A DNA stretch of 55,375 bases, from contig JADFZU010000014.1 of the NCBI GenBank assembly GCA_015232365.1, positions 1-55,375 on the forward strand, in the 5' to 3' direction. Under the pieces are notes generated by a model that was not told the DNA's origin, did no database searches, and saw nothing but the letters and a program-made list of their open reading frames with translations. The position numbers were made by a program, and so were the translations under genes. Below, one piece after another: positions 34,780 to 44,347 of the stretch (position 1 is the first letter of the stretch; every line of letters starts with the position of its first letter). The DNA comes from Magnetococcales bacterium. Lineage in GTDB: Bacteria; Pseudomonadota; Magnetococcia; Magnetococcales; JADFYX01.

Positions 34780-36623
34780 TGCTGGATGATGAACATGCCA
34801 GGTTTCAAGTAGATGTTCAACGCCGTTTATGGGTAGTGGGTGGAGGGCTGTTTGGTGCCTTCTCAATATTGGGTGGGCGGCTTTTCTATCTCCAGGTGAT
34901 GAAGGGGGGAGAGTATCGGAATCTGGCGGAGGATAACCGGATCTCCCTACAACCAATATCTGCATTACGGGGGCGAATACTGGATAGAAATGGATATGTA
35001 TTGGTGGAAAACCGCCCGGACTTTAGTCTGGCAGTGGTGCCCGAGTTAACTGAAAGCTTTGCTGAGCTTATAGAGAGGTTGCAACCAATTATCAATCTTT
35101 CACAAAGTCAGATTGACTCACTCTATAAACGGCTGCAAAGTCAACGCTCATTTCTCCCCCTCCAGATCAAATCCAAGCTTACCTGGCAAGAGGTGAGCCG
35201 GATTGAGGCACAGATCCATAGCTTGGCTGGAGTAACCATTCAGGCAAAATCAGTAAGATATTACTCCCAAGGAGTATCAGCAGCCCATCTGCTCGGATAT
35301 ATTGGCGAGGTGAGCGAGAGGGATAAGCAGCGGTTCCCAGCTATCCATTTTCGCTCTGGTGATTTTGTCGGAAAAAGCGGTATGGAGCGGCAGTTTGAGG
35401 TACAGCTTAGGGGGCGTGAAGGGGTTAGGGAGATGGAGGTCAATGCTACAGGCAGGCAGATTCGCCAGCTTAGGGAGAGATCACCCCGCCCTGGAGACGA
35501 CCTGCATCTGACTATAGACCTGGGCCTGCAACAGATAGCGGAAAAATCGTTGGCTGGAAAAGCTGGAGCGGTTGTAGTTCTTGATCCTCGGAATGGCAAG
35601 GTGCTGGCAATGGCTAGCCAGCCCTCTTATGATCCTAATAAATTCATCCAGGGTTTTTCTGATAAAGAGTGGAATGCACTGATCTCAGACCCGGACCGGC
35701 CTCTAGGCAATAAGGCGATTCAGGGCCAGTACCCTCCAGGCTCCACCTTCAAAATTATCGTGGCTCTTGCCGCTATGTCTGAGGGAAAAATGGATGCAAG
35801 TGAGCGTTACTACTGCCCTGGTCACATTATCCGTGAAGAGCATAAATTTTACTGCTGGCGACGTAAGGGGCATGGTCAGGTTGGCTTGGTGCAGGCCCTG
35901 GCCCAATCTTGTGACGTCTTTTTTTATAAGTTGGCTGAGCAGGTTGGGATTGATGCCATTGAACGCCAGGCCCGGCGACTTGGTCTTGGTGATATCAGCC
36001 ATATAGGGATTAATGGTGAGAAGCCGGGTCTGGTTCCATCTCGATCTTGGAAGCGGGCTATGCAGGGGGTTGTCTGGTATCCTGGTGAAACATTGATTAC
36101 CGCTATTGGTCAGGGATATCTTTTATCTACACCATTGCAGTTGGCAAATATGATGGCAGCCATTGCCAATGGTGGGACCGTATATAAACCATCCCTTGTT
36201 GATCTTGGTGATGATGAACTGCCAGAGGTGTTGCAGTGGGGACATATCAATCCAAACCATCTGGAGCTTCTGCGCGAAGGTTTGAGAGAGGTAGTGCATG
36301 GTCGACTGGGAACAGCGAGCCGTTACCAGCCGGACCGGGTAAAGGCTGCTGGGAAAACTGGAACCTCACAGGTGGTGCGCCATAAGCGTGAGGAGTCTGG
36401 AGAGATTATTAAATCAGAAAATGATCGCCATAAGGATCACGCTTTGTATATTACCTATGCACCGGCATCACCTACAAAAGAGCCAAAGCTGGCTATCTCT
36501 ATTGTTGTTGAACATGGTGGACACGGCAGTTCTGCTGCAGCTCCAATTGCCAAAGAGTTGATCGACTATTTTTTCTCACGAACAGAAAATGGTGGGGATG
36601 GAATAATTGGGCCTATCGGATAA
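34779..36623 (+). CDS. mrdA: Penicillin-binding protein 2 (elongasome transpeptidase)
   Basis: PBP2 cross-links side-wall peptidoglycan together with RodA. The 614-residue protein has an N-terminal membrane anchor (about 17-35), a dimerisation domain, and a transpeptidase domain with the nucleophile Ser in PPGSTFKI, SCD (AQSCDVFFY) and KTGTSQ motifs. Expected length and order within the mre operon. Confidence 0.97.
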   Translation: MLDDEHARFQVDVQRRLWVVGGGLFGAFSILGGRLFYLQVMKGGEYRNLAEDNRISLQPISALRGRILDRNGYVLVENRPDFSLAVVPELTESFAELIERLQPIINLSQSQIDSLYKRLQSQRSFLPLQIKSKLTWQEVSRIEAQIHSLAGVTIQAKSVRYYSQGVSAAHLLGYIGEVSERDKQRFPAIHFRSGDFVGKSGMERQFEVQLRGREGVREMEVNATGRQIRQLRERSPRPGDDLHLTIDLGLQQIAEKSLAGKAGAVVVLDPRNGKVLAMASQPSYDPNKFIQGFSDKEWNALISDPDRPLGNKAIQGQYPPGSTFKIIVALAAMSEGKMDASERYYCPGHIIREEHKFYCWRRKGHGQVGLVQALAQSCDVFFYKLAEQVGIDAIERQARRLGLGDISHIGINGEKPGLVPSRSWKRAMQGVVWYPGETLITAIGQGYLLSTPLQLANMMAAIANGGTVYKPSLVDLGDDELPEVLQWGHINPNHLELLREGLREVVHGRLGTASRYQPDRVKAAGKTGTSQVVRHKREESGEIIKSENDRHKDHALYITYAPASPTKEPKLAISIVVEHGGHGSSAAAPIAKELIDYFFSRTENGGDGIIGPIG

Positions 36624-37764
36624 AAGAGGCTACCTCGGTCTGGGAGGGGAGAGTGCTTTAACCAAGAGGGAGCGGTTTGCCCGTTTTCCTTGGAGCCTTT
36701 TTCTCCTTTTGTTAGTTTTGGCTTCAGTGGGTTTTGTGGTGCTTTTTTCTGCAATTGGCGGTTGGGAGAATGTTCACCTACTATGGCGGCAGATAGCTCG
36801 CTTTGGTATGGGGGTAGTTCTTATGTTTGGCTTGAGTCTTTTGGGGGGAGAGAAACTCTATCGCCGTTACGCCTATCTATTTTATGCTCTTTCGTTATTG
36901 CTGCTTATAGCGGTATTTGTTTTTGGTACTATTGGCATGGGTGCAAGGCGCTGGTTGTCTTTTGGCGGTTTTCTGCTTCAGCCGTCGGAACTCATGAAAG
37001 TGGCCCTGGTTTTGGCTCTGGCTAGATATTACCATGACCGGACTGCCTCTATGCGGCAGGATTCTGGTGGGTTGGGTGTTCCTCTGCTGCTGATCGCTGT
37101 ACCTGCAGCTTTTATTATCAACCAGCCGGATTTAGGAACTGCTATCATGGTCATCTCCATTGGCGTTACGGTAATGGTGGTGGCTGGGCTTTCCTGGAAT
37201 TTAATTATAGGCTCTATGGTGATTTTGGGAGCCTCTATTCCCATGGCCTGGAATTTTTTGTATGACTACCAGCGGCAGAGAATTACCACGCTGTTTTTCC
37301 CCGAGCAAGACCCCCTTGGGGCAGGGTATCATATCATTCAGTCAAAAATTGCTATAGGTTCCGGTGGTGTGCTTGGCAAGGGTTTTATGGCTGGTAGTCA
37401 AAACCGCCTGGAGTTTCTACCGGAGCGGCATACAGATTTTATCTTTTCAGTTTTAGCTGAAGAGTGGGGGTTTCTTGGTGGATGTGCTCTGCTCCTTATA
37501 TACGCAATGGTTATAGTAAGAACATTGATTATAGCTACACAAGCCAATGACCGGTTTGGAGTGTTGGTTGTAGTTGGCATGACAGCATTTTTTGCATTTC
37601 AGGTGTTGGTTAATATTGGTATGGTTATCGGACTGTTGCCGGTGGTGGGAATTCCCCTGCCATTTATCAGTTATGGTGGAAGCTCAATGCTGACGTTAAT
37701 GATGGCCATGGGACTATTGTCCCATGTTAGTGTATATTCCAAGCAGCATGGGCGATCAGTCTAA
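36607..37764 (+). CDS. rodA: RodA SEDS glycosyltransferase
   Basis: RodA polymerises lipid II glycans as the partner of PBP2. It has 385 residues and about ten membrane segments. SEDS signatures are seen: GARRWLSFGGFLLQPSELMK, NQPDLGTA, FLPERHTDFIFSVLAEEWG with the catalytic region, and PLPFISYGGSSMLT near the end. The likely start is TTG 36607 inside the end of mrdA (17-bp overlap), after GGTGGGGATGG. Confidence 0.96.
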   Translation: MGLSDKRGYLGLGGESALTKRERFARFPWSLFLLLLVLASVGFVVLFSAIGGWENVHLLWRQIARFGMGVVLMFGLSLLGGEKLYRRYAYLFYALSLLLLIAVFVFGTIGMGARRWLSFGGFLLQPSELMKVALVLALARYYHDRTASMRQDSGGLGVPLLLIAVPAAFIINQPDLGTAIMVISIGVTVMVVAGLSWNLIIGSMVILGASIPMAWNFLYDYQRQRITTLFFPEQDPLGAGYHIIQSKIAIGSGGVLGKGFMAGSQNRLEFLPERHTDFIFSVLAEEWGFLGGCALLLIYAMVIVRTLIIATQANDRFGVLVVVGMTAFFAFQVLVNIGMVIGLLPVVGIPLPFISYGGSSMLTLMMAMGLLSHVSVYSKQHGRSV

Positions 37765-37782
37765 AAGAGGGGAAATGTATAA

Positions 37783-38742
37783 GTGAAATTATCAGAATTA
37801 GGGTCAAGTTTGGGTTTGGAACATTTAGGTGGCGATATCTCTATATCTGGGGTAGCCCCTATTGAAGAGGCAGGTTTGAGCCACCTCTCTTTTGTGACAA
37901 CAAAAAAATATTTGAGTGCAGCAGATGGGGTGGGTGCTCTGCTTGTCTCGTCTGACCTGGCTAATGATGCAGCCGTAATATCAAAGCCACGTTTGATAAG
38001 TCCGGTTCCTGCTCTGGATGTAGCAAAAGCCGCTCAGCTTTTGGGACAGGATTATCTGCAGTTTTCCGGTATTCACCCCTCGGCGGTAGTAGAGTCTAGT
38101 GCCAAACTTGGCAAAGGTGTTGCCCTTGGCCCTGGGGTGGTAATAGGGGCTGATGTTGTGGTGGGAGAGAGTACGATAATCCAGGCCGGAGCTGTTATTT
38201 ATGATCGCTGCGAAATAGGAGCCAACTGTATAATCAAGGCCAATGCTGTGATAGGTGGGGAGGGGTTTGGCTACGAGTTTGTCAAAGGCCGCTTGGAGGG
38301 TATTACCCACTTTGGAAATGTTAAAATTGGCGATGATGTTCATATAGGCTCCTGTACCACCATAGACAGGGGTAGGTTTGGTGCCACGGTTATTGGTTCT
38401 GGGACCAGAATTGATAATTTGGTGCAGGTTGGTCACAATGTTAAGATTGGTCGCTGCTGCATAGTTGTCTCACAGGTTGGCATATCCGGCTCTTGCACTA
38501 TGGAAGACGGCTCTATTATGGCTGGACAAGCTGGTTGTGTACCCCATGTAACAATTGGTGCCGGGGCAAGGGTTGGTGCTGGTACTGGAGTCATTGCCGA
38601 TGTTCCGGCCGGAGTAACCTGGACCGGGTGGATCGGTCAGCCCCACCGGGAGAGTATGACCCAGTTGTCTGCCGTTAGAAAACTACCAGCCTTTATGAAG
38701 AAGGTTCTGGATTTTATGAAAAAGCATGAGGAGCAAAAGTAA
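37783..38742 (+). CDS. lpxD: LpxD-type UDP-3-O-acylglucosamine N-acyltransferase
   Basis: LpxD adds the second acyl chain in lipid A synthesis. The 319-residue protein has an N-terminal uridine-binding domain (LEHLGGDISISGVAPIEEA), a long left-handed hexapeptide-repeat helix from about residue 100, and the catalytic-type histidine in LVQVGHNVKIG. The GTG at 37783 is weakly preceded by AGAGGGG. It is not in an lpx/bamA operon but directly after rodA, so it may be a second copy with another acceptor. Similar proteins act in other sugar N-acylations. Confidence 0.85.
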   Translation: MKLSELGSSLGLEHLGGDISISGVAPIEEAGLSHLSFVTTKKYLSAADGVGALLVSSDLANDAAVISKPRLISPVPALDVAKAAQLLGQDYLQFSGIHPSAVVESSAKLGKGVALGPGVVIGADVVVGESTIIQAGAVIYDRCEIGANCIIKANAVIGGEGFGYEFVKGRLEGITHFGNVKIGDDVHIGSCTTIDRGRFGATVIGSGTRIDNLVQVGHNVKIGRCCIVVSQVGISGSCTMEDGSIMAGQAGCVPHVTIGAGARVGAGTGVIADVPAGVTWTGWIGQPHRESMTQLSAVRKLPAFMKKVLDFMKKHEEQK

Positions 38743-38743
38743 G

Positions 38744-39883
38744 ATGGCAATGGAAAACCATGTTAAGGAGAGATATTCAGAAGGTGCAACCAAGGTGGTT
38801 GAAGCTCTCTGTTGCCCTGTCACTTATGATGCTGGCCTGTTAAAAATCCTACCTCGAGAGATTATAGACCGGGACTACGGCTGCGGTGATCCATCAAGGT
38901 ATGTCAAGAGAGGGGATACGGTTCTTGATCTTGGTTCAGGCGGTGGGAAAATTTGTTATATGGCGGCACAGTTGGTGGGTGAGGGTGGTAAAGTGATCGG
39001 CGTTGATATGAACGACGATATGCTTGCTCTGGCCCGGCAGTATCAAGATGATATTGCTGAAAAACTTGGCGAAGACCGGGTTGTGTTCCATAAAGGGCGG
39101 ATTCAAGATCTGGCTCTATCGCTAGACCGGGTCGGGGATTATCTTGAAAAAAATCCAATCTCTGACCTTGAAACTGCTGATGCTTTTGATACCTGGATGA
39201 GGGCACAACGTTCTGAGACGCCGATGATTGCGGATGATAGCGTCGATCTGGTTATCTCCAACTGTGTACTGAATTTAGTAGATGATGCCCTAAAATGGCA
39301 TCTGGTTGAGGAGATTTTTCGAGTGGTCAAGCCCGGAGGCCGGGTTGCTATCTCTGATATTGTCTCAGATTGTATTGTGCCAGATGAGTTGAAGGCCAAC
39401 GCAGATCTCTGGAGTGGTTGTATCTCTGGAGCTTTTGAAGAGTCTGAGTTTATTGAGTTTTTCCAGTCGGTAGGCTTTACAGGTGTTGGTTATGACAAGT
39501 GGGATGAAAAACCGTGGCAGGTAGTTGATGGCATTGAGTTTCGTTCAGTTACCCTAACCGCAACCAAGCCCTATACAGATGTTGGGGATGAACAGACTGA
39601 TCGTGGACATGGTGTGATATACCGTGGGCCAATGGCTATGGTGGAAGATGAGTTTGGCAACCAGTTTCCGGCTGGGGTTCGGATTGCAGTATCAGAGCAG
39701 GTGTTTGATAGGCTTGGTCTGGCTCCATTTAACGAGCAGTTTATTCGCTTAACCCCAAGCAGCTTAAAAAAACCAACTCCATTCACTGCTCAACCAGGTA
39801 CTATTCGGTCGCCAGAGGAGACTCGTGGCGGTAGTTCCTCTATTGGTGGTAGTGAAGAGTGTGGGCCAACCGGCTGTTGCTGA
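38744..39883 (+). CDS. ArsM-like arsenite methyltransferase family protein
   Basis: This 379-residue SAM methyltransferase resembles ArsM. The SAM site is VLDLGSGGGKICYMAA with VIGVDMND. The three cysteines of As(III) binding in ArsM have counterparts: YGCGDP (Cys47), ISNCVLNLV and WSGCISGAFEE. A further vicinal pair, Cys23-Cys24, and a C-terminal CGPTGCC tail are present. The ATG at 38744 follows GAGGAG at the end of lpxD, 1 bp after its stop. No arsR, arsB or arsC is nearby, but the next gene belongs to a family found in arsenosugar clusters, which supports a role in organoarsenic synthesis. Confidence 0.8.
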   Translation: MAMENHVKERYSEGATKVVEALCCPVTYDAGLLKILPREIIDRDYGCGDPSRYVKRGDTVLDLGSGGGKICYMAAQLVGEGGKVIGVDMNDDMLALARQYQDDIAEKLGEDRVVFHKGRIQDLALSLDRVGDYLEKNPISDLETADAFDTWMRAQRSETPMIADDSVDLVISNCVLNLVDDALKWHLVEEIFRVVKPGGRVAISDIVSDCIVPDELKANADLWSGCISGAFEESEFIEFFQSVGFTGVGYDKWDEKPWQVVDGIEFRSVTLTATKPYTDVGDEQTDRGHGVIYRGPMAMVEDEFGNQFPAGVRIAVSEQVFDRLGLAPFNEQFIRLTPSSLKKPTPFTAQPGTIRSPEETRGGSSSIGGSEECGPTGCC

Positions 39884-40497
39884 TCTCTGTTAATGTTCTA
39901 GGGCGTGCCCCGGTTGCCGGGGAGGTAAAGACCCGGCTTATTCCTTATCTGGGGGTTGAAGGTGCGGCAAAAGCACATGAACAGCTCCTTGCCCATGTTG
40001 TTGGAGTTGCCGGTAATTGGTGCGGTAAAAGCCCGTCACGGCAGTGCAATCTGTGGTGTACTCCTGATACGACCCACCCATATTTTGATAGTTTATCCGC
40101 TGTTAAACAAAGATATGTGCAACCCCAAGGGGATTTGGGACAGCGTATGGCTGCAATTGTCGCCTATGGGCTGAAAAGTGCCGATAGGGTTGTTCTTCTT
40201 GGTGGTGATGGGGTCTCAGTCTCGGCTGCTCTATTAACAGAGGTTGAAGCGGCCCTGGCTGAGGTTCCTGTAGTTATGGCTACTGCTGATGATGGTGGTT
40301 ATATTCTCCTTGGCCTTACCTCTCCGGCTCCAACGCTATTTTCTGATATTCCCTGGGGGACAGAAAATGTTGCTAAAGAGACCAGGTTGCGTTTAAAAAG
40401 TCTTGGTTGGCAGTGGCGAGAGTTTCCCGGACAGTGGGATGTGGACCGGCCTGAAGATTGGGACCGCTTTCAAACTGTTCTAGATTGCGTTAACTAA
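39859..40497 (+). CDS. DUF2064 / TIGR04282-type glycosyltransferase (arsenosugar-associated)
   Basis: This 212-residue GT-A fold protein of the DUF2064 family (TIGR04282) shows GRAPVAGEVKTRLIPYLG, the NTP-binding opening; LGQRMAAIVAYG; VVLLGGDGVSVSAAL, the metal-site region where many members have GSD; and TADDGGYILLGL with FSDIPWGTENV. Members occur beside arsM and arsS in arsenosugar gene sets. The start is GTG 39859, overlapping the ArsM-like gene by 25 bp, or TTG 39877. Either makes the pair translationally coupled. No arsS is visible. Confidence 0.82.
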   Translation: MWANRLLLISVNVLGRAPVAGEVKTRLIPYLGVEGAAKAHEQLLAHVVGVAGNWCGKSPSRQCNLWCTPDTTHPYFDSLSAVKQRYVQPQGDLGQRMAAIVAYGLKSADRVVLLGGDGVSVSAALLTEVEAALAEVPVVMATADDGGYILLGLTSPAPTLFSDIPWGTENVAKETRLRLKSLGWQWREFPGQWDVDRPEDWDRFQTVLDCVN

Positions 40498-40553
40498 TAC
40501 TTAAGCAGTAGTATCAATAGTTCATTATATATTTTGGTTTTAAAAGGGGTGGT

Positions 40554-41885
40554 GTGTTGGTTCGCCTATTTTTAGTTGTTTATTTTGTCGGGATTTTATC
40601 TTTGCCATTTTCGGTGCATGCTGCCGAAGATATTCAGTGGTGGCATGCCATGGGAGGTAAATTGGGGGAGAAGGTCAACTCCTTGGCTGATGGGTTTAAC
40701 GCTTCTCAAGATGGTTTTCGGGTAGTTCCGGTCTATAAGGGTAACTATGCCGAGACCATGACTGCCGGTATTGCCGCTTTTCGTTCTAAACGTCCTCCGC
40801 ACATTTTGCAGGTATTTGAGGTTGGTACTGCAACAATGATGGCAGCTCGTCGGGCGATCCGGCCTATTGGTGAAGTGATGGCTGCGGCTGGTGAGGCTTT
40901 TGATGCTGATGAGTATATAGCTTCAATATCCGGTTACTATACCGGAAGTGACGGGGAGATGCTCTCACTACCGTTCAACAGCTCGACCCCAGTACTCTAC
41001 TATAATAAAAACGCCTTTAAAAAAGCTGGTCTAGACCCAAACAAGCCGCCTAAAACTTGGCAGCAGGTTGTCGATTATTCAAAAAAATTGTTGGCAGCAG
41101 GGTATGAGTGTGGATTTTCCACGGCGTGGATATCCTGGATTCACCTAGAGAATTTAGCAGCTTGGCACAACACCCCCTTTGGCACAAAAGAGAATGGTTT
41201 TGGCGGCTTGGATAGCCGCTTGCTGCTCAATGGAGAGTTGTTAGTAAAGCATCTGACCAAGTTGGCTGTTTGGGAAAAAGAGAAAATATTCTCTTACGGT
41301 GGACGGCGGAATTTAGGTAACTCCAAGTTTATTACTGCAACCTGTCCTATGTATACAGAGTCCTCGGCCGGATATGCCGGTTTCAAGGCTGCGGCAGATT
41401 TTGATTTTGGTATCAGCGAGCTTCCCTACTGGTCTGATGTTGTTGAATCACCGCAAAACACCATTATTGGTGGGGCAAGTTTGTGGGTTATGGCAGGGCA
41501 TAAAGAGTCTGAGTATAGAGGTGTGGCACAATTTTTAAAATATCTCTCTTCACCAGCCATCCAGGCTGACTGGCATCAATCAACCGGTTATCTGCCCATA
41601 ACCAAAGCCGCCTATGAGCTGACCAAGCAGTCTGGTTATTACCAAAAGCATCCCGATATGGAGGTGGCTTTACGGCAGATGACCAGTAGTGCTCCTACCA
41701 GCAATTCAAAAGGGTTGCGTTTTGGTCATATGGCAAGGTTGCGGGATATTATTTTAAATGAGATAGAGGCTGTTATTTCCGGTCGTAAATCTGCCAAAGA
41801 TGGTCTTGACTCTATTGTCAGAAGCGGGAATAAGCTTCTTGCAAGCTTTGAGAAAATCAGTGGTGCGAGAAAAAGTAAAAAATAG
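40554..41885 (+). CDS. ugpB: Glycerol-3-phosphate ABC transporter substrate-binding protein
   Basis: UgpB captures glycerol-3-phosphate or glycerophosphodiesters in the periplasm. A signal peptide ending VHA (residues 21-23) precedes a typical mature N-terminus, IQWWHAMGGKLGEKVN. Other UgpB signatures are VPVYKGNYAETMTAG, HILQVFEVGTATMM and LPFNSSTPVLYYNK. Length 443. The GTG at 40554 follows AAAGGGGTGG. ugpA follows after 50 bp. Confidence 0.94.
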   Translation: MLVRLFLVVYFVGILSLPFSVHAAEDIQWWHAMGGKLGEKVNSLADGFNASQDGFRVVPVYKGNYAETMTAGIAAFRSKRPPHILQVFEVGTATMMAARRAIRPIGEVMAAAGEAFDADEYIASISGYYTGSDGEMLSLPFNSSTPVLYYNKNAFKKAGLDPNKPPKTWQQVVDYSKKLLAAGYECGFSTAWISWIHLENLAAWHNTPFGTKENGFGGLDSRLLLNGELLVKHLTKLAVWEKEKIFSYGGRRNLGNSKFITATCPMYTESSAGYAGFKAAADFDFGISELPYWSDVVESPQNTIIGGASLWVMAGHKESEYRGVAQFLKYLSSPAIQADWHQSTGYLPITKAAYELTKQSGYYQKHPDMEVALRQMTSSAPTSNSKGLRFGHMARLRDIILNEIEAVISGRKSAKDGLDSIVRSGNKLLASFEKISGARKSKK

Positions 41886-41935
41886 CGTATATTTAATCTG
41901 TCAGGTTTGCCAGTCAATCTATAGATAGGGTGGTT

Positions 41936-42817
41936 ATGGACAAACGCTCAGTTTTCAAGCATCGGTTTTTGCCCTATTTGCTTCTAGCTCCCCAGCTAAT
42001 TATCACCGGGCTGTTTTTTCTCTGGCCTGCTTTTGATGCTCTATTTAGTTCGGTGATGATGGAGGACCCTTTTGGTCTGGATTCGGTTTTTGTTGGCGGG
42101 GAGAATTTTGTTCTTTTATTGGATGATGACGAGTATCTGGGGGCTATGGGAGTGACAGGGCTGTTTAGTCTGTTGGTCTGTTTTTTCTCTTTGAGTCTAG
42201 CACTTTTTTTTGCACTTTTAGCTGACCGTGTTATTCGTGGAGCGGTAGTTTATAAAACGTTGATGATCTGGCCCTATGCGGTAGCTCCTGCAGTGGCTGG
42301 AGTGTTGTGGCTGTTTTTATTCAACCCCACGGTTGGGGTTTTTACTTATATTCTTAGCTGGTTTGGTTATGAATGGAACCACTATTTAAATGGTGATCAA
42401 GCCATGTTTTTAGTAGTAGTTGCAGCAGTTTGGAAGCAGATCTCTTATAACTTCCTGTTTTTCCTGGCCGGTCTTCAAGCCATTCCTCGCTCTTTAATTG
42501 AAGCCGCAGCAATTGATGGTGCTGATGCTGTGCAACGTTTTTGGACTATTATTCTACCACTACTTTCGCCAACAACTTTTTTTCTTGTTGTTATTAATGT
42601 TGTCTACGCTTTTTTTGATACTTTTGGGGTTATACACCAAGTGACTGGCGGTGGGCCGAATGGGGCAACCAATATTTTGGTTTATAAGGTTTTTCACGAT
42701 GGTTTTATAGGGTTGGATCTGGGGGGCTCTGCAGTTCAGTCGGTAATTTTGATGGTGATTGTAGGTCTGTTAACTGTGGTACAGTTTCGCTTTGTAGAGC
42801 GTGGGGTTCACTATTAG
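41936..42817 (+). CDS. ugpA: Glycerol-3-phosphate ABC transporter permease
   Basis: UgpA is one of the two membrane subunits of UgpBAEC. It has 293 residues, six membrane segments and the EAA loop [20 protein letters not shown] that contacts the ATPase. The ATG at 41936 follows AGGGTGG. It appears full length. The usual next genes ugpE and ugpC are absent: fur follows on the opposite strand, 24 bp away. Confidence 0.93.
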   Translation: MDKRSVFKHRFLPYLLLAPQLIITGLFFLWPAFDALFSSVMMEDPFGLDSVFVGGENFVLLLDDDEYLGAMGVTGLFSLLVCFFSLSLALFFALLADRVIRGAVVYKTLMIWPYAVAPAVAGVLWLFLFNPTVGVFTYILSWFGYEWNHYLNGDQAMFLVVVAAVWKQISYNFLFFLAGLQAIPRSLIEAAAIDGADAVQRFWTIILPLLSPTTFFLVVINVVYAFFDTFGVIHQVTGGGPNGATNILVYKVFHDGFIGLDLGGSAVQSVILMVIVGLLTVVQFRFVERGVHY

Positions 42818-42841
42818 TATAGGTTCCAATACTAAGTTTTA

Positions 42842-43285
42842 TTAGCCAGTGGCGGTCTGCCCAGGACGGTTAGGACAGCTTTCCCGTAAGCAATCAACAT
42901 ATATGTATAGGGCGTGGTCACGTACGGCAAAGCCACGCTCCTTGGCGATCTCTTTCTGGCGGGCCTCGATGCTCTCATCAATGAACTCTTCCACCTGTCC
43001 ACACTCTATACATACCAAGTGGTCATGGTGAAGACCTTCGTTTAGTTCAAAAACCGCTTTACCGGTCTCAAAGTGGTGTCGTTGCAGGAGTCCGGCATGT
43101 TCAAACTGGGTTAATACCCGGTAGATGGTGGCTAGCCCGATCTCATCCCCATCAACCAGAAATTTTTTAAATACATCCTCGGCGGTAAAATGTTTGCCAG
43201 GCTCGTTTAAAAAAAGTTCCAGAACCCTAAGACGGGGTAGAGTGGCTTTAAGCCCGGCATTTTTTAGATCTCTGTTCATAGTCAT
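42842..43285 (-). CDS. fur: Ferric uptake regulator
   Basis: Fur is the Fe(II)-responsive repressor. The 147-residue protein has a winged-helix N-terminus (EIGLATIYRVLTQFEHAGLL), the HHDHLVCIECG metal site and the second Cys pair CLRESC near the C-terminus for structural zinc. The start is ATG 43285, or ATG 43279 two codons later. It is convergent with ugpA. The DHAL end of the dimer domain is as in Fur rather than Zur or PerR, though these are close relatives. Confidence 0.93.
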   Translation of the reverse strand: MTMNRDLKNAGLKATLPRLRVLELFLNEPGKHFTAEDVFKKFLVDGDEIGLATIYRVLTQFEHAGLLQRHHFETGKAVFELNEGLHHDHLVCIECGQVEEFIDESIEARQKEIAKERGFAVRDHALYIYVDCLRESCPNRPGQTATG

Positions 43286-43494
43286 TGCGTCATGTCCTAG
43301 GATTTTATTTATAGAACGAGTATGTAGGTGTCAAAACCTGGATATTTCATGAATCGGTATTGCACATATAGCAAAAATGGTGTTAAATTTTCCTAAACAT
43401 TATAGGTTAATAAGGCCCGATAGTGAAGGTCATTCAGGTTTTATCTTTAATTCAAGGGCTTTTTGCTAAACTTTTTTAAAAAATTGGTGAAATA

Positions 43495-44328
43495 ATGAAA
43501 AAAATCGTAGGAGTATTAACTGCTCTATTTATCATATGTTTTAGTGGTGGAGCAAAGGCTGATGTTCTGGTTTTGGTCCATGGTTATATGGGGAGTCCTG
43601 GAAGTTGGGAGGAGAGTGGTGCGGTATCGGTGATGGAGAATAATGGATGGCACCGGGCTGGAATTATCTCTACTGATCCTGGAGGAGGGGTCCATCTTCT
43701 GCCTGCATTAGCTGGGCAGAGCAAAAAAAACAAGGTCTATATAGTATCTCTGCCGTCAAAAGCACCAATTGTATTTCAGGTGCAACATCTCCAGCTTATG
43801 CTTGAATTTTTAAATCAGCGTCATAGTAGTGAGCCGTTTATTTTAGCTGGTCATTCGGTAGGTGGAGTAGTTGCCCGTCTGGCTCTGGTAAAAGGGGCTG
43901 TCCCCAACCCAAAAGCGTTGATAACAATTGCTTCGCCACATCTTGGCACTCCTCGAGCTGGACAGGCTCTGGATATAACTGATTCACCTTGGCCGGTAGA
44001 GGTTTTTAAAGATATTTTTGGCGGCCCTGTATACCATACCCTGAAATCATCACGCAGCCTCTATTACGATATATCTGGACAGTGGCCTGGATCACTGCTC
44101 TATCATCTCAACAACTCTCCACACCCGGATATAAATTACATCTCTGTAATTCGTGGTGAGTCTTTTATGATTTGGGGCGATAGCGTTGTTCCGACTGTAA
44201 GTCAGGATATGAATAACGTCCGTATGCTTAAAGGTAAATCTGCGGTCTATACAACCGGAACCGGTCACTCCTTGGTGGCAGGAGATGGTTTCTTGTTGAC
44301 AGAAATTTTAAAATCACTGACCAAATAA
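43495..44328 (+). CDS. Secreted lipase-like alpha/beta hydrolase
   Basis: An N-terminal signal peptide of ~22 residues (ending GGAKA) precedes an alpha/beta hydrolase of the PGAP1/lipase type. The oxyanion stretch LVLVHGYMGSPGSW is followed by the nucleophile elbow GHSVGG (Ser121), SPHLGTPRAG and a C-terminal TGHS with the likely catalytic histidine. Length 277. It stands alone, with the fourth palindromic repeat after it. Probably an exported lipase or esterase; substrate unknown. Confidence 0.85.
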   Translation: MKKIVGVLTALFIICFSGGAKADVLVLVHGYMGSPGSWEESGAVSVMENNGWHRAGIISTDPGGGVHLLPALAGQSKKNKVYIVSLPSKAPIVFQVQHLQLMLEFLNQRHSSEPFILAGHSVGGVVARLALVKGAVPNPKALITIASPHLGTPRAGQALDITDSPWPVEVFKDIFGGPVYHTLKSSRSLYYDISGQWPGSLLYHLNNSPHPDINYISVIRGESFMIWGDSVVPTVSQDMNNVRMLKGKSAVYTTGTGHSLVAGDGFLLTEILKSLTK

Positions 44329-44347
44329 AGGCTGGAGGATTTATAAT

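Noticed and set aside
37981-38436. 151-codon frame antisense to lpxD
   Set aside because: The lpxD frame carries hexapeptide repeats and family motifs; the antisense product has none.
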